From Nocardioides ferulae (GTDB lineage Bacteria > Actinomycetota > Actinomycetes > Propionibacteriales > Nocardioidaceae): 64,000 bases of DNA. Every line of letters begins with the position of its first letter. Positions within the stretch are counted from its first letter, which is position 1. Positions 16,235-25,615 of the stretch are shown one piece after another. The notes under the pieces were generated by a model. That model saw only the letters and a program-made list of their open reading frames with translations. It was not told the origin of the DNA and did no database searches. A program made the translations under genes and the position numbers. The stretch covers positions 124,001 to 188,000 of the forward strand of contig NZ_QZVR01000007.1 in assembly GCF_003660455.1 (NCBI RefSeq). The letters are read 5' to 3'.

Positions 16235-16924
16235 TCAGTGCTGGAAGCCGTAGACGCCCTGTGCCTGGTCGCGCACCACGTGGCCGTCCTCGAGCTCGAC
16301 GACGCGCTTGCGCATCTGGTCGACGATGCCGTGGTCGTGGGTGGCCATCACGACCGTGGTGCCGGTGCGGTTGATCCGGTCGAGCAGCTTCATGATGCCG
16401 ACCGAGGTGGACGGGTCGAGGTTGCCGGTGGGCTCGTCGGCGATCAGGATCATCGGCCGGTTCACGAACGCGCGGGCCACCGCCACCCGCTGCTGCTCAC
16501 CGCCCGAGAGCTCGTCGGGCATCCGGTCGCCCTTGCCCTCGAGGCCGACCAGCTCGAGCGTCTCCGGCACGGTGGTGCGGATCTCGGAGCGGGACTTGCC
16601 GATCACCTCGAGCGCGAACGCGACGTTCTCGGAGACCGTCTTGTTCGGCAGCAGCCGGAAGTCCTGGAAGACCGTGCCGATCTGGCGCCGCAGCCGCGGC
16701 ACCTTCCAGGCCGCGAGCCGGTTGATCTCCTTGCCGGCCACGTAGACCCGCCCGGAGGTGGGCCGGATCTCGCGCAGCACCAGCCGCAGGGCCGTCGACT
16801 TGCCCGAGCCGGAGGTGCCGACGAGGAAGACGAACTCGCCCTTCTCGATGTCGACCGTCACCTGGTCCAGGGCGGGCCGGCCCGTGCCGGGGTAGGCCAT
16901 CGTGGCCTTCTCGAAGCGGATCAC
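16235..16924 (-). CDS. ftsE: Cell division ATP-binding protein FtsE
   Basis: GTG 16924 is chosen as start because the protein then begins [13 protein letters not shown], the usual FtsE N terminus, giving 229 residues. Walker A is GTSGSGKST (about 36-44), the ABC signature is LSGGEQQR (about 138) and Walker B is [14 protein letters not shown] (about 155-168). The D-loop and switch histidine ([11 protein letters not shown]) follow. FtsE dimers power FtsX in the membrane during division. It is the first gene of the leftward set ftsE-ftsX-M23-smpB. The frame stays open 66 bp further upstream without adding conserved sequence. Confidence 0.96.
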   Translation of the reverse strand: MIRFEKATMAYPGTGRPALDQVTVDIEKGEFVFLVGTSGSGKSTALRLVLREIRPTSGRVYVAGKEINRLAAWKVPRLRRQIGTVFQDFRLLPNKTVSENVAFALEVIGKSRSEIRTTVPETLELVGLEGKGDRMPDELSGGEQQRVAVARAFVNRPMILIADEPTGNLDPSTSVGIMKLLDRINRTGTTVVMATHDHGIVDQMRKRVVELEDGHVVRDQAQGVYGFQH

Positions 16925-17031
16925 GCAGCGAGGGTAGTCGAGCCGCCCAGTGCCGCCGAGCCCCCTCGCGGGCGGCGTGGTGCCGCTCACCCCGCGCCCG
17001 CGCCCGTCGGCCAGTTCCGTAGGTTGGTCGG

Positions 17032-17652
17032 GTGCGCCGCCCCCTGATCCTGCTCACGGTCGCCCTCACGGTCACCGCCGGCCTGGTGGTGTGTGGGCTG
17101 CTGCTGCCCGGTGAGGAGGCCGGCCGGCAGCAGCCGCCGGCAGCGGCCACCCCGCTCAGCGGGCTCGACACCGACGCCCTGGTCGCCGCCCGCGCCGCGT
17201 TCTGCGACGCCGTTCCGGCCGCCTGGGTCGAGGACGTCCTGGGCAGCGAGCCGTCGCAGGCCCAGGCCTGGGGCAACGGCGACACGCTGCCCGCAGCCGC
17301 CGGCGTCCGCGACGTCGCCCACGAGTTCGGCTGCCGGTGGGCCGCCGGCGATCTCGCCGTCGAGGGCTGGGTCTTCGCTCCCCCGGTCACCGCCGCCCGC
17401 GCCCGCGAGCTGGTCGGCGCCGCGCGCGAGACCACCGGCTGCACGCCGCTCCCCGCAGCGGCCGCCCTCGGGTCCCCGTCCGTGGCGCTCACCTGCGGGG
17501 CTCCGCACGGACAGTCGACCGCGACGTACGCCGGACTGCTGGGCGACGCCTGGCTCACCTGCCGGGTCACCGGGCCCGCTGCCCGGGCGGAGCTCGCCGA
17601 GACCGCGGACCGTTGGTGCGGGATGGTGCTCGCCGCGGCCGGCGCCGGCTAG
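17032..17652 (+). CDS. Hypothetical secreted or membrane-anchored protein
   Basis: This 206-residue protein starts at GTG 17032 with a clear signal sequence or anchor ([21 protein letters not shown], about residues 5-25); the cysteine is followed by GLLL, and no clean lipobox is seen. The mature part has six cysteines that could form disulfides (for example AFCDAVP, FGCRW, TGCTPLP, LTCGAP, LTCRV and RWCGM). I do not recognise the domain. It is transcribed away from ftsE and overlaps the 3' end of prfB by 4 bp. Confidence 0.75.
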   Translation: MRRPLILLTVALTVTAGLVVCGLLLPGEEAGRQQPPAAATPLSGLDTDALVAARAAFCDAVPAAWVEDVLGSEPSQAQAWGNGDTLPAAAGVRDVAHEFGCRWAAGDLAVEGWVFAPPVTAARARELVGAARETTGCTPLPAAAALGSPSVALTCGAPHGQSTATYAGLLGDAWLTCRVTGPAARAELAETADRWCGMVLAAAGAG

Positions 17653-18767
17653 TTGGCGTCGGCCTTCTCGGCGCCCCGCCGCCAGCGGATGCCGGCCTCG
17701 AGGAACCCGTCGAGCTCGCCGTCGAACACCGAGGAGGGGTTGCCGACCTCGTAGCCGGTGCGCAGGTCCTTCACGATCTGGTAGGGGTTCAGCACGTAGT
17801 TGCGCATCTGGTCGCCCCAGCTGGCCTGCACGTCGCCCTTCAGGTCGTCGAGGTGGGCCTTCTCCTCGGCCTTCTTCAGCGCCAGCAGCTTGGCCTTCAG
17901 CACCACCATCGCGCTGGCCTTGTTCTGCAGCTGGCTCTTCTCGTTCTGGCAGCTGACCACGGTGCCGGTCGGGATGTGGGTGAGCCGCACCGCCGAGTCG
18001 GTGGTGTTGACCGACTGGCCGCCCGGACCGCCGGAGCGGTAGACGTCGACCCGGATGTCCTCGTCGGGCACGTCGATCTCGTCGGTCTGCTCGAGCACCG
18101 GCACCACCTCGACGGCGGCGAAGCTGGTCTGCCGGCGGCCCTGGTTGTCGAACGGGCTGATCCGCACCAGGCGGTGGGTGCCGGCCTCGACCGAGAGCGT
18201 GCCGTAGGCGTAGGGGGCGTGCACGGCGAAGGTGGCCGACTTCAGGCCGGCCTCCTCGGCATAGGAGGTGTCGAAGACCTCGACGGGGTACTTGTGCTGC
18301 TCGGCCCAGCGGACGTACATGCGCATCAGCATCTCGGCGAAGTCGGCGGCGTCGACGCCACCGGCGCCCGCGCGGATCGTCACCAGCGCCTCGCGGGCGT
18401 CGTACTCGCCGGAGAGCAGGGTGCGCACCTCGAGCGCCTCGACCGCCTTCTGCAGCCTGCCGAGCTCGACCTCGGCCTCGGCGATCGAGTCGGCGTCACC
18501 CTCCTCCTGGCCGAGCTCGACCATGACCTCGAGGTCCTCGATCCGGGAGTGCAGGGCGGCGAAGCGGTCCACCTCACCCTGGAGCGCCGAGAGCCGCCCG
18601 GTGATCCGGGTCGCGTTCGCCTGGTCGTCCCACAGGTCGGGTGCGGCCACCTGCTCGCCGAGCTCGGCGATCTCACTGCGCATCGCGTCGATGTCGAGGA
18701 CCTGCTCGATGGTGCGCATGGTCGCCAGGAGCTGCTTGATCGCTACGTCGAAGTCGGGGCCCGCCAC
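17649..18767 (-). CDS. prfB: Peptide chain release factor 2
   Basis: GTG 18767 gives 372 residues, the normal RF2 length; the frame continues far upstream but without related sequence. The peptidyl-tRNA hydrolysis motif GGQ occurs in [16 protein letters not shown] (about residue 250), and the stop-codon-reading motif SPF is in [18 protein letters not shown] (about 204), which distinguishes RF2 (UGA/UAA) from RF1. The long N-terminal coiled domain precedes them. Unlike the gene in Escherichia coli and many other bacteria, the frame is uninterrupted, so there is no autoregulatory +1 frameshift. Confidence 0.97.
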   Translation of the reverse strand: MAGPDFDVAIKQLLATMRTIEQVLDIDAMRSEIAELGEQVAAPDLWDDQANATRITGRLSALQGEVDRFAALHSRIEDLEVMVELGQEEGDADSIAEAEVELGRLQKAVEALEVRTLLSGEYDAREALVTIRAGAGGVDAADFAEMLMRMYVRWAEQHKYPVEVFDTSYAEEAGLKSATFAVHAPYAYGTLSVEAGTHRLVRISPFDNQGRRQTSFAAVEVVPVLEQTDEIDVPDEDIRVDVYRSGGPGGQSVNTTDSAVRLTHIPTGTVVSCQNEKSQLQNKASAMVVLKAKLLALKKAEEKAHLDDLKGDVQASWGDQMRNYVLNPYQIVKDLRTGYEVGNPSSVFDGELDGFLEAGIRWRRGAEKADAN

Positions 18768-18917
18768 AAGGGTCAACAGTACGGCCCCACAGGAGCACGG
18801 CCCAACCCCGAGGTCCGGGTGAGCACGCGGACCGCGGTGCGCACCGTGCGGCCACGCTTCGGCCGACACCCACCTCGCCGTCACCGGGGGTTCACCGCCC
18901 GCCGCCACGGTGGAGCC

Positions 18918-20048
18918 ATGCGCGTCGCGATCGTGACCGAGTCCTTCCTCCCCCAGGTCAACGGTGTCGCCAACACCGTGCGCCACGTGGCCGACCGGCT
19001 GCAGGCCGCCGGGCACGAACCCCTGGTGATCGCCCCTGGCCCCGGCCCCGACCGGCACCGCGGCGTCCCCGTGGTGCGGGTGCGCTCGGTCGGCCTGCCC
19101 GGCTACCGCTCCTTCCCCGTCGGCCTGCCCGACGCCGCAGTGCACCGCTCGCTGGAGCGGTTCGCCCCCGACGTGGTGCACCTGGCCTCGCCGATCTGCC
19201 TGGGCGCGGTCGGTCTGCGGGCCGCGCGCCGGCTCGGCGTGCCGACGGTGGCGGTCTACCAGACCGACATCGGCGGCTTCGCCCGCCAGTACGGCCTGCG
19301 CGCGGAGAGCACCGTGGCCCGCTGGGTCGGCCACCTGCACCGCCGCGCCACCCGCACCCTGGTGCCCTCCACCACCTCCTACGCCCAGCTCGCCGCGCTC
19401 GGCGTCACCGACCTGCACGTGTGGCGCCGCGGGGTCTCCCACGACCTGTTCGGGCCGCAGCGGCGCGACCCCGACCTGCGCCGGGCCTGGGGCGTCGGTG
19501 ACGGTACCGGAGAGCGTCTGGCGGTCGGGTACGTCGGCCGGCTGGCCCCCGAGAAGCAGGTACGCCGCCTGGCCGAGCTGGCGGACCTGCCCGGGGTCCG
19601 GCTGGTCGTGGTCGGCGACGGCCCCGAGCGCCCGTGGCTCGAGCGGCGGCTCCCCGGCGCCGAGTTCACCGGCATGCTCGGCGGCGCCGAGCTGGGCCGC
19701 GCGTTCGCCTCCCTCGACGTGTTCGTCCACCTCGGCGAGGCCGAGACGTTCTGCCAGACCGTGCAGGAGGCGCAGGCCAGCGGGGTTCCCGTGGTCGCCC
19801 CGGCGGCCGGCGGCCCGCTCGACCTCGTCGAGCCGGGTGTCACCGGCCTGCTGCACGACCCGGCGGACCGGGCCGACCTGCGCCGCCAGGTCGAGCGGCT
19901 GGTCGCCTCCCGGGGGCTGCGCGGCCACCTGGCCATCGGTGGCCTGCAGGCGGTCGCCGAGCGTGGCTGGGGCCGCACCGTCGACGAGCTGGTGCGCCAC
20001 CACTACGCGGCCGTGGTCGAGCGTCCCGCCGACCGGCTCGCCGCCTGA
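18918..20048 (+). CDS. GT4 glycosyltransferase, mannosyltransferase-like
   Basis: ATG 18918 gives 376 residues beginning [20 protein letters not shown], the usual start of actinobacterial GT4 enzymes related to MgtA/PimB. The N-terminal Rossmann half contains the acceptor-site GVANTV motif; the C-terminal half has GRLAPEKQ (about 206), the donor-phosphate-binding region, and an E-x7-E like element in [17 protein letters not shown] (about 273-289). It probably transfers mannose from GDP-mannose to a lipid or glycan on the cytoplasmic face. A second GT4 gene starts immediately after its stop. Confidence 0.9.
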   Translation: MRVAIVTESFLPQVNGVANTVRHVADRLQAAGHEPLVIAPGPGPDRHRGVPVVRVRSVGLPGYRSFPVGLPDAAVHRSLERFAPDVVHLASPICLGAVGLRAARRLGVPTVAVYQTDIGGFARQYGLRAESTVARWVGHLHRRATRTLVPSTTSYAQLAALGVTDLHVWRRGVSHDLFGPQRRDPDLRRAWGVGDGTGERLAVGYVGRLAPEKQVRRLAELADLPGVRLVVVGDGPERPWLERRLPGAEFTGMLGGAELGRAFASLDVFVHLGEAETFCQTVQEAQASGVPVVAPAAGGPLDLVEPGVTGLLHDPADRADLRRQVERLVASRGLRGHLAIGGLQAVAERGWGRTVDELVRHHYAAVVERPADRLAA

Positions 20049-21206
20049 GTGCGGCCCTGGGCACGGGCGGACGCGCAGGTGCGGATCGCCCAGCTGGCGA
20101 ACTTCGTCGGCCCCACCTCCGGCGGCATGCGCACCGCGCTGGCCGCGCTGGGCCGGGGCTACGCCGCCGCCGGCGTGGACCGGCTGCTCGTCGTGCCCGG
20201 GCCCCGCGACCGGGTCACCGAGACCGCCGCGGGCCGGGTGGTGGAGCTGCGGGCGCCCCGCGTGGGCGGCGGCTACCGGCTGATCGTCGAGCCGTGGCGG
20301 GTGGTGGAGGTGCTGGAGCGCTTCGCACCCACCTCGCTGGAGGTCTCCGACAAGTCCACGATGCTCCCGGTCTCGGCGTGGGCGCGACGCTCGGGCGTGC
20401 CCACGCTGTTGCTCTCCCACGAGCGGCTCGACGCGATGCTCTCCCTGCGCACCGGCCTGGGCGCCGGGTTCGGCGCCCCGGTGGCCGCGCTCAACAGGGT
20501 GCTGGCCCAGCGCTACGACCGGGTGGTGGTCACCTCGGCCTTCGCGGCCGCCGAGTTCGCCGCCGCGGTCGCCGAGGCCGGCATCCCGTTGCACCGCGTG
20601 CCGTTGGGGGTCGACCTGGCCACGTTCCGGCCGCCCGCGGGGTCACCGGCCCGCTCCCCCGGCCCGCTCCGGCTCGTGCACGCGGGCCGGCTCTCCCGCG
20701 AGAAGAGCCCCGCCCTGGCCGTCGCCACCGCGGTGGCGCTGCACCGGCGCGGCGTACCGATGCAGTTGGACGTGTACGGCGACGGTCCGCAGCGGGCGCG
20801 CCTGGAACGACTGGCCGCCGGGTCACCGGTGCGGTTCCACGGCTACGTCGCCGGCCGCCGCACCCTGGCCCGGCGCTTGGCCGGCGCGGACGTCGCGCTG
20901 TCGGTCTGCCCCGGCGAGACGTTCGGGCTGGCGGTGCTCGAGGCGCTGGCGTGCGGGCTGCCGGTGGTGACCGCGGACGTCGGCGGCGCCCGCGAGCTCG
21001 TCGACACCGCGTCGGGAGCGTGGGCGCTCGCCGAGCCGGAGGCGTTGGCCGACGCCGTGCTGGAGGTGGCCGCCCGGCCGGTGGCGGAGCGGCGTTCGGC
21101 GGCCCGCCGCCGGGCCGAGCGCTACCCGTGGTCGGCGACGGTCGAAGCGATGCTGCAGCTTCACGCCGCGTCGGCGAGGTCCTCGGTCGGTCGGCGCACC
21201 GCCTGA
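20049..21206 (+). CDS. GT4 glycosyltransferase
   Basis: This 385-residue protein starts at GTG 20049, directly abutting the preceding stop (TGAGTG), so translation is likely coupled. The first 11 residues are probably not conserved; the fold begins at [20 protein letters not shown]. The C-terminal donor-binding half has AGRLSREKS (about 212-220) and a [17 protein letters not shown] element (about 284-300), the GT4 E-x7-E region. Paired GT4 enzymes acting in sequence on one lipid or glycan are common in actinobacterial envelope pathways. The last 46 bp overlap the 3' end of the mannosyltransferase on the other strand. Confidence 0.9.
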   Translation: MRPWARADAQVRIAQLANFVGPTSGGMRTALAALGRGYAAAGVDRLLVVPGPRDRVTETAAGRVVELRAPRVGGGYRLIVEPWRVVEVLERFAPTSLEVSDKSTMLPVSAWARRSGVPTLLLSHERLDAMLSLRTGLGAGFGAPVAALNRVLAQRYDRVVVTSAFAAAEFAAAVAEAGIPLHRVPLGVDLATFRPPAGSPARSPGPLRLVHAGRLSREKSPALAVATAVALHRRGVPMQLDVYGDGPQRARLERLAAGSPVRFHGYVAGRRTLARRLAGADVALSVCPGETFGLAVLEALACGLPVVTADVGGARELVDTASGAWALAEPEALADAVLEVAARPVAERRSAARRRAERYPWSATVEAMLQLHAASARSSVGRRTA

Positions 21207-22627
21207 GCCGGGCCCTGCCGGTCCAGCGCCCGGCGATGGGCGGTCGACTGGGCGATCGCCACCCCCGCGACCAACGCGACGGTCAGCCCGATCTCGGCCA
21301 TCGCGCCGTTCAGCGAGGAGTCGAGCGGCGCGACCAGCCCGGCGAGGCCGCAGAACGCGACCAGCGCCGCGGTCGCCCGGGGGCCGAGGTGGATCGCCGC
21401 GAGGAACGGCACCGTCCACAGCGCGTACCAGTGGTGCACCACCGACCCCAGCACCACCACGGCCAGCGAGGCGTGGGCGAGCGCTCGCACCGCCGCGCCC
21501 GGCACCCCGGTCGGGGCGCGGAGCCCCAGCCAGACGGCGACACCGAGGGCGCCGAGCGTGCCGCCGTCGCGCACCAGCGAGACCGGGTCGCCGATCGGGG
21601 CGATCCCGGTGAGGTCCTGCAGGCCGGCGAGCAGGCGACCGAGCTGGGTGGTCAGCGACAGCGGGGTGCGGACGACTCCGGGCACGTCGAGGGCGTGCAC
21701 CCAGCCGACGCCCAGCCCGGAGAGCAGCCCGACACCGCCCAGCGTGCCGATCGAGGCGGCGGCGACCGCGAGCCCGCGGCGCAGCCGGTCGCCCACGGTG
21801 GCGGTCACCGGCAGCGAGAGCAGCACCACCGCCAGGCAGGCCAGCCCGCCCGGCAGCTTGACCGCCGCCGCGAGGCCGCCGGCCACCGCGCCGGCCAGCC
21901 AGTGGTGTTCGACGGCGACGACGACCGCCACCGCCATCACCCCCACCATCAGGACGTCGTTGTGCAGCCCCGCGACCCCGTGGGCCAGCAGGAACGGGCT
22001 GGCCAGCACCAGCGCCGACGCCCGGGCCGGGTCGTGCCCCGACCAGCGCGCCATCCGGGGGACGGCGTAGGCGAGCATCGCGAGGCCGGCCAGCGCCAGC
22101 AACCGGTGCGCCAGCACCAGCAACCAGGGGTCGCCGGTGACGCCGCCGGCCAGGGCGCCCCACAGCAGCGGGATCGGCCCGTACGGCGTCAGGGTCCACA
22201 TCCACATCGGGTCGACCGCCTCGACGAGCTCCCCGCCCAGCCAGCCCGGCCCGTACTCGTAGGGCGAGATGCCGACCCGGACCATCTCGCCCTGCGCCGC
22301 ATAGCTCCACCCGTCGCGACTGAACATCGCCGGGGCCACCAGCAGCGGCAGCGACCACGTCGCGGCCGCCCGCCGCACCATTGCCAGCCGTTCGTCGGCC
22401 GTCGTCGTGCCGTCGCCGCGGGTGAGACGGACCAGCTCCAGCCAGGCGGCCCCGGCCAGGCCCAGGCCGGCGACGACGACCGTGAGACCGACCATCCGCC
22501 CCGCGGTCGACCCGCGCAGGTCCGAGACCAGAGGGAGGCCCGCCACCGGGGTCGACTCGGGCAGCACGGAGACGATCAGCCCCCCGAGGAGCACGAGTAG
22601 GTAGCCGACCACGCCTCGCTTGATCAC
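21161..22627 (-). CDS. Polyprenol-phosphomannose-dependent mannosyltransferase, MptB-like (GT87 type)
   Basis: GTG 22627 gives 488 residues. The protein is almost entirely hydrophobic, with roughly twelve or more membrane spans. A conserved external loop near the N terminus reads FSRDGWSYAAQGEMVRVGIS (about 108-127), matching the D-x-SYAA-G element of MptB-family GT-C enzymes, where the aspartate is catalytic. A second family element is GLHNDVLM (about 223). Such enzymes extend alpha-1,6-mannan chains of lipomannan using polyprenyl-phosphate mannose. The two GT4 genes converging on it may work in the same pathway. Confidence 0.85.
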   Translation of the reverse strand: MIKRGVVGYLLVLLGGLIVSVLPESTPVAGLPLVSDLRGSTAGRMVGLTVVVAGLGLAGAAWLELVRLTRGDGTTTADERLAMVRRAAATWSLPLLVAPAMFSRDGWSYAAQGEMVRVGISPYEYGPGWLGGELVEAVDPMWMWTLTPYGPIPLLWGALAGGVTGDPWLLVLAHRLLALAGLAMLAYAVPRMARWSGHDPARASALVLASPFLLAHGVAGLHNDVLMVGVMAVAVVVAVEHHWLAGAVAGGLAAAVKLPGGLACLAVVLLSLPVTATVGDRLRRGLAVAAASIGTLGGVGLLSGLGVGWVHALDVPGVVRTPLSLTTQLGRLLAGLQDLTGIAPIGDPVSLVRDGGTLGALGVAVWLGLRAPTGVPGAAVRALAHASLAVVVLGSVVHHWYALWTVPFLAAIHLGPRATAALVAFCGLAGLVAPLDSSLNGAMAEIGLTVALVAGVAIAQSTAHRRALDRQGPAQAVRRPTEDLADAA

Positions 22628-22813
22628 GAGGGCATGCTCGCCACCGCGATGACCGTGCCGGCGGCAGGCACGTGAACGGTCGGTCAACTCGCCCCGACCG
22701 GCCGGTGGGGAGGGCGGTGGCACGCAATCTCGTCGCCTTCCGATCCCGTGGCGGTCACCGGCACCTCGCCTCGTGGCCACCGCCGCGACACCGGGGTGCC
22801 GTGCGGTGGCCCC

Positions 22814-23671
22814 ATGGCGATCCGATCCCCCGGGCGGCAACCGGTCGCCGGCCCCGTGCTCTGGTCGGGCGGGGTCGCGGTCACGGCGGCGGTGCTGGTC
22901 ACTGGCGCCCGGCAGCTGCTGCGCCGGCAGGCCGCGACGGCACGGCGGGTGATCGGCAAGCCGCTGGGCGAGCAGACCCCCGACGCCGACCGCACCTGGA
23001 AGCGCTCCTACGGCGACCCGGTCGAGCTGCTGCTGCTGGGCGACTCGATCGCGGCGGGCCTGGGGGCCAGCCACCGCAAGCGCACCCTCGGTGGGCAGCT
23101 CGCCCGCCGGCTGGCGCGGCGTACCCGGCGGGCGGTGCGGCTGCGGACGGTCGCCCAGGTCGGAGCCGAGAGCTCGATGCTGCGCAGCCAGCTGGCCGAG
23201 CTGCCCGCGGGCTACCGCGCCGACGTGGCGGTGGTCGTGGTCGGCGGCAACGACGTCACCCACCGGGTCCGCCCGGCCAGCTCGGCGGCGCACCTGGCGG
23301 ACGCCGTCCGGGCGCTGCGCGCCGACGGGGCCGAGGTCGTCGTCGGCACCTGCCCCGACCTGGGTGCCCTCACGGCGGTGCCGCAGCCGCTGCGGGCCCT
23401 CGGCGGGGTGGCCTCCCGGCAGCTGGCCGCCGCCCAGCGCGAGGCGGTGCTCGCCGAGGGGGCCTATGCGGTGTCGCTGGCCCACGTGGTGGGCCCGTTC
23501 TTCGTCGCCCAGCCGGACCGGATGTTCGCCGAGGACCGGTTCCACCCCTCCGACGACGGCTACCAGCGCACCGCCAAGGCGCTGCTGCCCAGTGTGCTCG
23601 CAGCGCTGGGTCACGAGCAGCGGCTGCCGTTCGGGCACCACCGGGCCGACGGCACCGCTGCGGCGCGCTAA
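22814..23671 (+). CDS. SGNH/GDSL-type hydrolase with N-terminal membrane anchor
   Basis: ATG 22814 gives 285 residues (an in-frame GTG at 22748 would add 22 with little conservation). A hydrophobic segment (GPVLWSGGVAVTAAVLVTGA, about 13-32) anchors the protein. The SGNH blocks are LLLGDSIAAGLGAS (block I, catalytic Ser about 77), GAESS (block II Gly), VVGGNDVTH (block III Asn) and DRFHPSDDGY (block V Asp and His). It likely hydrolyses an ester in the envelope, for example an acyl or acetyl group; the substrate is unknown. It overlaps the 3' end of the antiporter gene by 4 bp. Confidence 0.88.
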   Translation: MAIRSPGRQPVAGPVLWSGGVAVTAAVLVTGARQLLRRQAATARRVIGKPLGEQTPDADRTWKRSYGDPVELLLLGDSIAAGLGASHRKRTLGGQLARRLARRTRRAVRLRTVAQVGAESSMLRSQLAELPAGYRADVAVVVVGGNDVTHRVRPASSAAHLADAVRALRADGAEVVVGTCPDLGALTAVPQPLRALGGVASRQLAAAQREAVLAEGAYAVSLAHVVGPFFVAQPDRMFAEDRFHPSDDGYQRTAKALLPSVLAALGHEQRLPFGHHRADGTAAAR

Positions 23672-24975
23672 CCCAGGGAGTCGGCCGGTCGACCCGGCCC
23701 CCGGTCCGGGTCGATCCGGTCCATGACCGGGGTGGCCAGCACCCCGTGCAGCAGCACCGAGGCGATGACGGTGAAAGTGACCGTCGACCAGAGCCAGTCC
23801 TGGGCGAGCACCTCGTGCTCGCCGGCGGCGTAGGCGAGGTAGTAGAGAGACCCGATGCCGCGGACCCCGAAGAAGGCCGCCGCCCACATCTGCGGGCGGC
23901 TCAGGCCCCCGGTCTGGTGGGTGCGGCGGGCGAACGGAGCGAGCGCGACGATGCCGGCGAGCGGCCGGATCACCAGCAGCAGGGCCAGGCCGACGGCCAC
24001 CCCACGCCAGTCGAGGGAGTCGAACAGGCCGCGGGTGACCGCGATGCCGAGCACCAGCAGCACGAACAGGGTGAGCAGCCGCTCCAGCCGCTCGGCCACC
24101 TCGTGCATCGCCGCGTGGTAGTCGTGCGAGCGCTCCGCGGAGCGGAACGTCATCGCGCAGACGAAAACCGCGAGGAAGCCGTAGCCCTGCAGCACCTCGG
24201 TGACGCCGTACGCCGTGACCAGAGCGGCCAGCGCCAGCAGCGACTCGCCGCGCTCGGCGACGCGCAGCGACGGGCTCTGGGAGCGGAAGGCCACGTAGGC
24301 CAGCAGCCGCCCGACAAGGATGCCGGCCACCACCCCGATCACCACCTTGCCGACCAGGTAGAAGCCCAGCCACTCCAGCCCCCAGCTGGTCACGGCGCCC
24401 TCGGTGGCGAGCAGGATCGCCGCGTAGACGAACGGGAACGCCAGCCCGTCGTTGAGCCCGGCCTCGGAGGTGAGGGTGAACCGGAGCTCGTCGGTCTCGT
24501 CGACCTCGTGGTCGCCGGTCTGGGGGCCGGCCACCTGCACGTCGGAGGCGAGCACCGGGTCGGTCGGGGCCAGGGCGGCACCGAGCAGGACGGCGGCGGC
24601 CGGGGCGAGCCCCGCCCACCAGCCGAGCAGCGCGACGCCGGCGATCGAGAGCGGCATCGCGATCAGCAGCAGCCGCCAGGTGGGCGCCCACGGTCGCCAG
24701 GTGCGCGGGTTGCGGATCTCCAGCGGCCGGTCGATGGCCAGCCCGACGCCCATCAACGCCACGATCACCGCGAGCTCGGTGACGTGCTCGATGGTGGGCT
24801 GGTTCTGCTGCGGGTCCAGCGGCAGGCCGTCGGGCAGCGGCGTGACGCCGATCAGCATGCCGACGGCGACGAGCACCATCGGCGCGGAGACCGCCCACCG
24901 GTCCAGCAGTGCGGGCAGCACGATCGCGAGCAGCAGGCTGCCGCCCGCCACCAGGTAGACCAGGTCGGCAGTCAC
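23668..24975 (-). CDS. Cation:proton antiporter, CPA1 (NhaP-like)
   Basis: This 435-residue polytopic protein has about 12-13 membrane helices and the family's ion-site signatures: GAALAPTDPVLASDVQ (about 131-146) and SEAGLNDGLAFPFVYAA (about 168-184), the second containing the ND pair that CPA1 exchangers use for sodium or potassium binding. It should exchange a monovalent cation for protons at the cytoplasmic membrane. The C-terminal regulatory tail is short (PDRGPGRPADSLG). It is a stand-alone leftward gene. Start is the first codon of the frame and agrees with the first helix. Confidence 0.92.
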   Translation of the reverse strand: MTADLVYLVAGGSLLLAIVLPALLDRWAVSAPMVLVAVGMLIGVTPLPDGLPLDPQQNQPTIEHVTELAVIVALMGVGLAIDRPLEIRNPRTWRPWAPTWRLLLIAMPLSIAGVALLGWWAGLAPAAAVLLGAALAPTDPVLASDVQVAGPQTGDHEVDETDELRFTLTSEAGLNDGLAFPFVYAAILLATEGAVTSWGLEWLGFYLVGKVVIGVVAGILVGRLLAYVAFRSQSPSLRVAERGESLLALAALVTAYGVTEVLQGYGFLAVFVCAMTFRSAERSHDYHAAMHEVAERLERLLTLFVLLVLGIAVTRGLFDSLDWRGVAVGLALLLVIRPLAGIVALAPFARRTHQTGGLSRPQMWAAAFFGVRGIGSLYYLAYAAGEHEVLAQDWLWSTVTFTVIASVLLHGVLATPVMDRIDPDRGPGRPADSLG

Positions 24976-25012
24976 TGCCGGCGGGTACCCGGCGAGGCCT
25001 CCGTCGAATCGC

Positions 25013-25474
25013 TCAGGCGGAGCCGTCGTCCTTGGTCACCCACGACGGCGGCGGCGGGGGCGGCGTGGTGGGTGCGGCCGGAGGCACGGGGGGTGGGGGC
25101 GCCTGGCCCGCATCCGGCGCGGCGACCGGGTCGGCCGCCTGCGCGGCGTACCCACCGGGTGGCGGGGGCGGGGCCGCGGTGCCGGCACCCGGCGGAGGCG
25201 GAACGGTGCCGGGGGCCGGGGCCGCCGTGTGCAGGGTGAAGTTGAGCTGGGCGCCGCCGGACTCGAGCCCACGAAGCGCGGTGAGCACCCGCTCGCGCTC
25301 CTCCGCGGAGGCGGGTCGGCCCGTCTCCTCGAGGTAGGCGAGCACACCGAGGTCGCGCAGCAGCTTCTCGGGGTTGGCGGCGGCGGGGCCGCTCAGACCC
25401 GAGTTCGACAGCGCGGTGTCGGCCTTGGCGGCGAGCTGGTCGGCCGCGGCCTTGGCCTTGTCGAGGAAGCCCAT
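25013..25474 (-). CDS. Hypothetical protein with helical N terminus and proline-rich tail
   Basis: ATG 25474 is preceded by a good ribosome site (AGGAGAG) and gives 153 residues. The N terminus MGFLDKAKAAADQLAAKADT is an amphipathic helix like those of stress-response and membrane-associated proteins. A short compact domain (about 40-85) ends in LNFTLHTAAP and is followed by a tail of about 65 residues made mostly of Pro, Ala and Gly. No membrane segment is present. The gene is divergent from the AIM24 gene, 141 bp away. Confidence 0.75.
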   Translation of the reverse strand: MGFLDKAKAAADQLAAKADTALSNSGLSGPAAANPEKLLRDLGVLAYLEETGRPASAEERERVLTALRGLESGGAQLNFTLHTAAPAPGTVPPPPGAGTAAPPPPPGGYAAQAADPVAAPDAGQAPPPPVPPAAPTTPPPPPPSWVTKDDGSA

Positions 25475-25524
25475 CGTGACTCTCCTGTCGGGAGTTGTTT
25501 CGGGTCCCGGCTCTTCGAGCCAAG

Positions 25525-25557
25525 ACACTACGCGCGAGGCCCGGGTCGCCATAGTGT
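25525..25557. repeat. Inverted repeat ACACTA/TAGTGT between divergent genes
   Basis: ACACTA (25525-25530) and TAGTGT (25552-25557) are exact inverted copies in the 141-bp divergent promoter region between the genes starting at 25474 and 25616. They are AT-richer than their surroundings and could be an operator or two -10-like elements. Confidence 0.3.
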
Positions 25558-25615
25558 TTTCGGCGCAGACCCGCCATCGGGCCGCAACCACACGAACCCC
25601 ACGAGGAGGACACCG

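Noticed and set aside
17649..18767. Programmed frameshift in prfB
   Set aside because: The reading frame from GTG 18767 is uninterrupted and the slippery CTTTGA sequence is absent near codon 25.
17649..20594. Very long minus-strand frame of 981 codons covering prfB and the first glycosyltransferase
   Set aside because: Only the part up to GTG 18767 matches RF2; the rest is a GC-driven open frame opposite the plus-strand glycosyltransferase gene.
21161..24898. Minus-strand frame of 1245 codons that seems to fuse the mannosyltransferase with more sequence
   Set aside because: Upstream of GTG 22627 it runs opposite the SGNH gene and overlaps the antiporter in another frame, with no conserved content.
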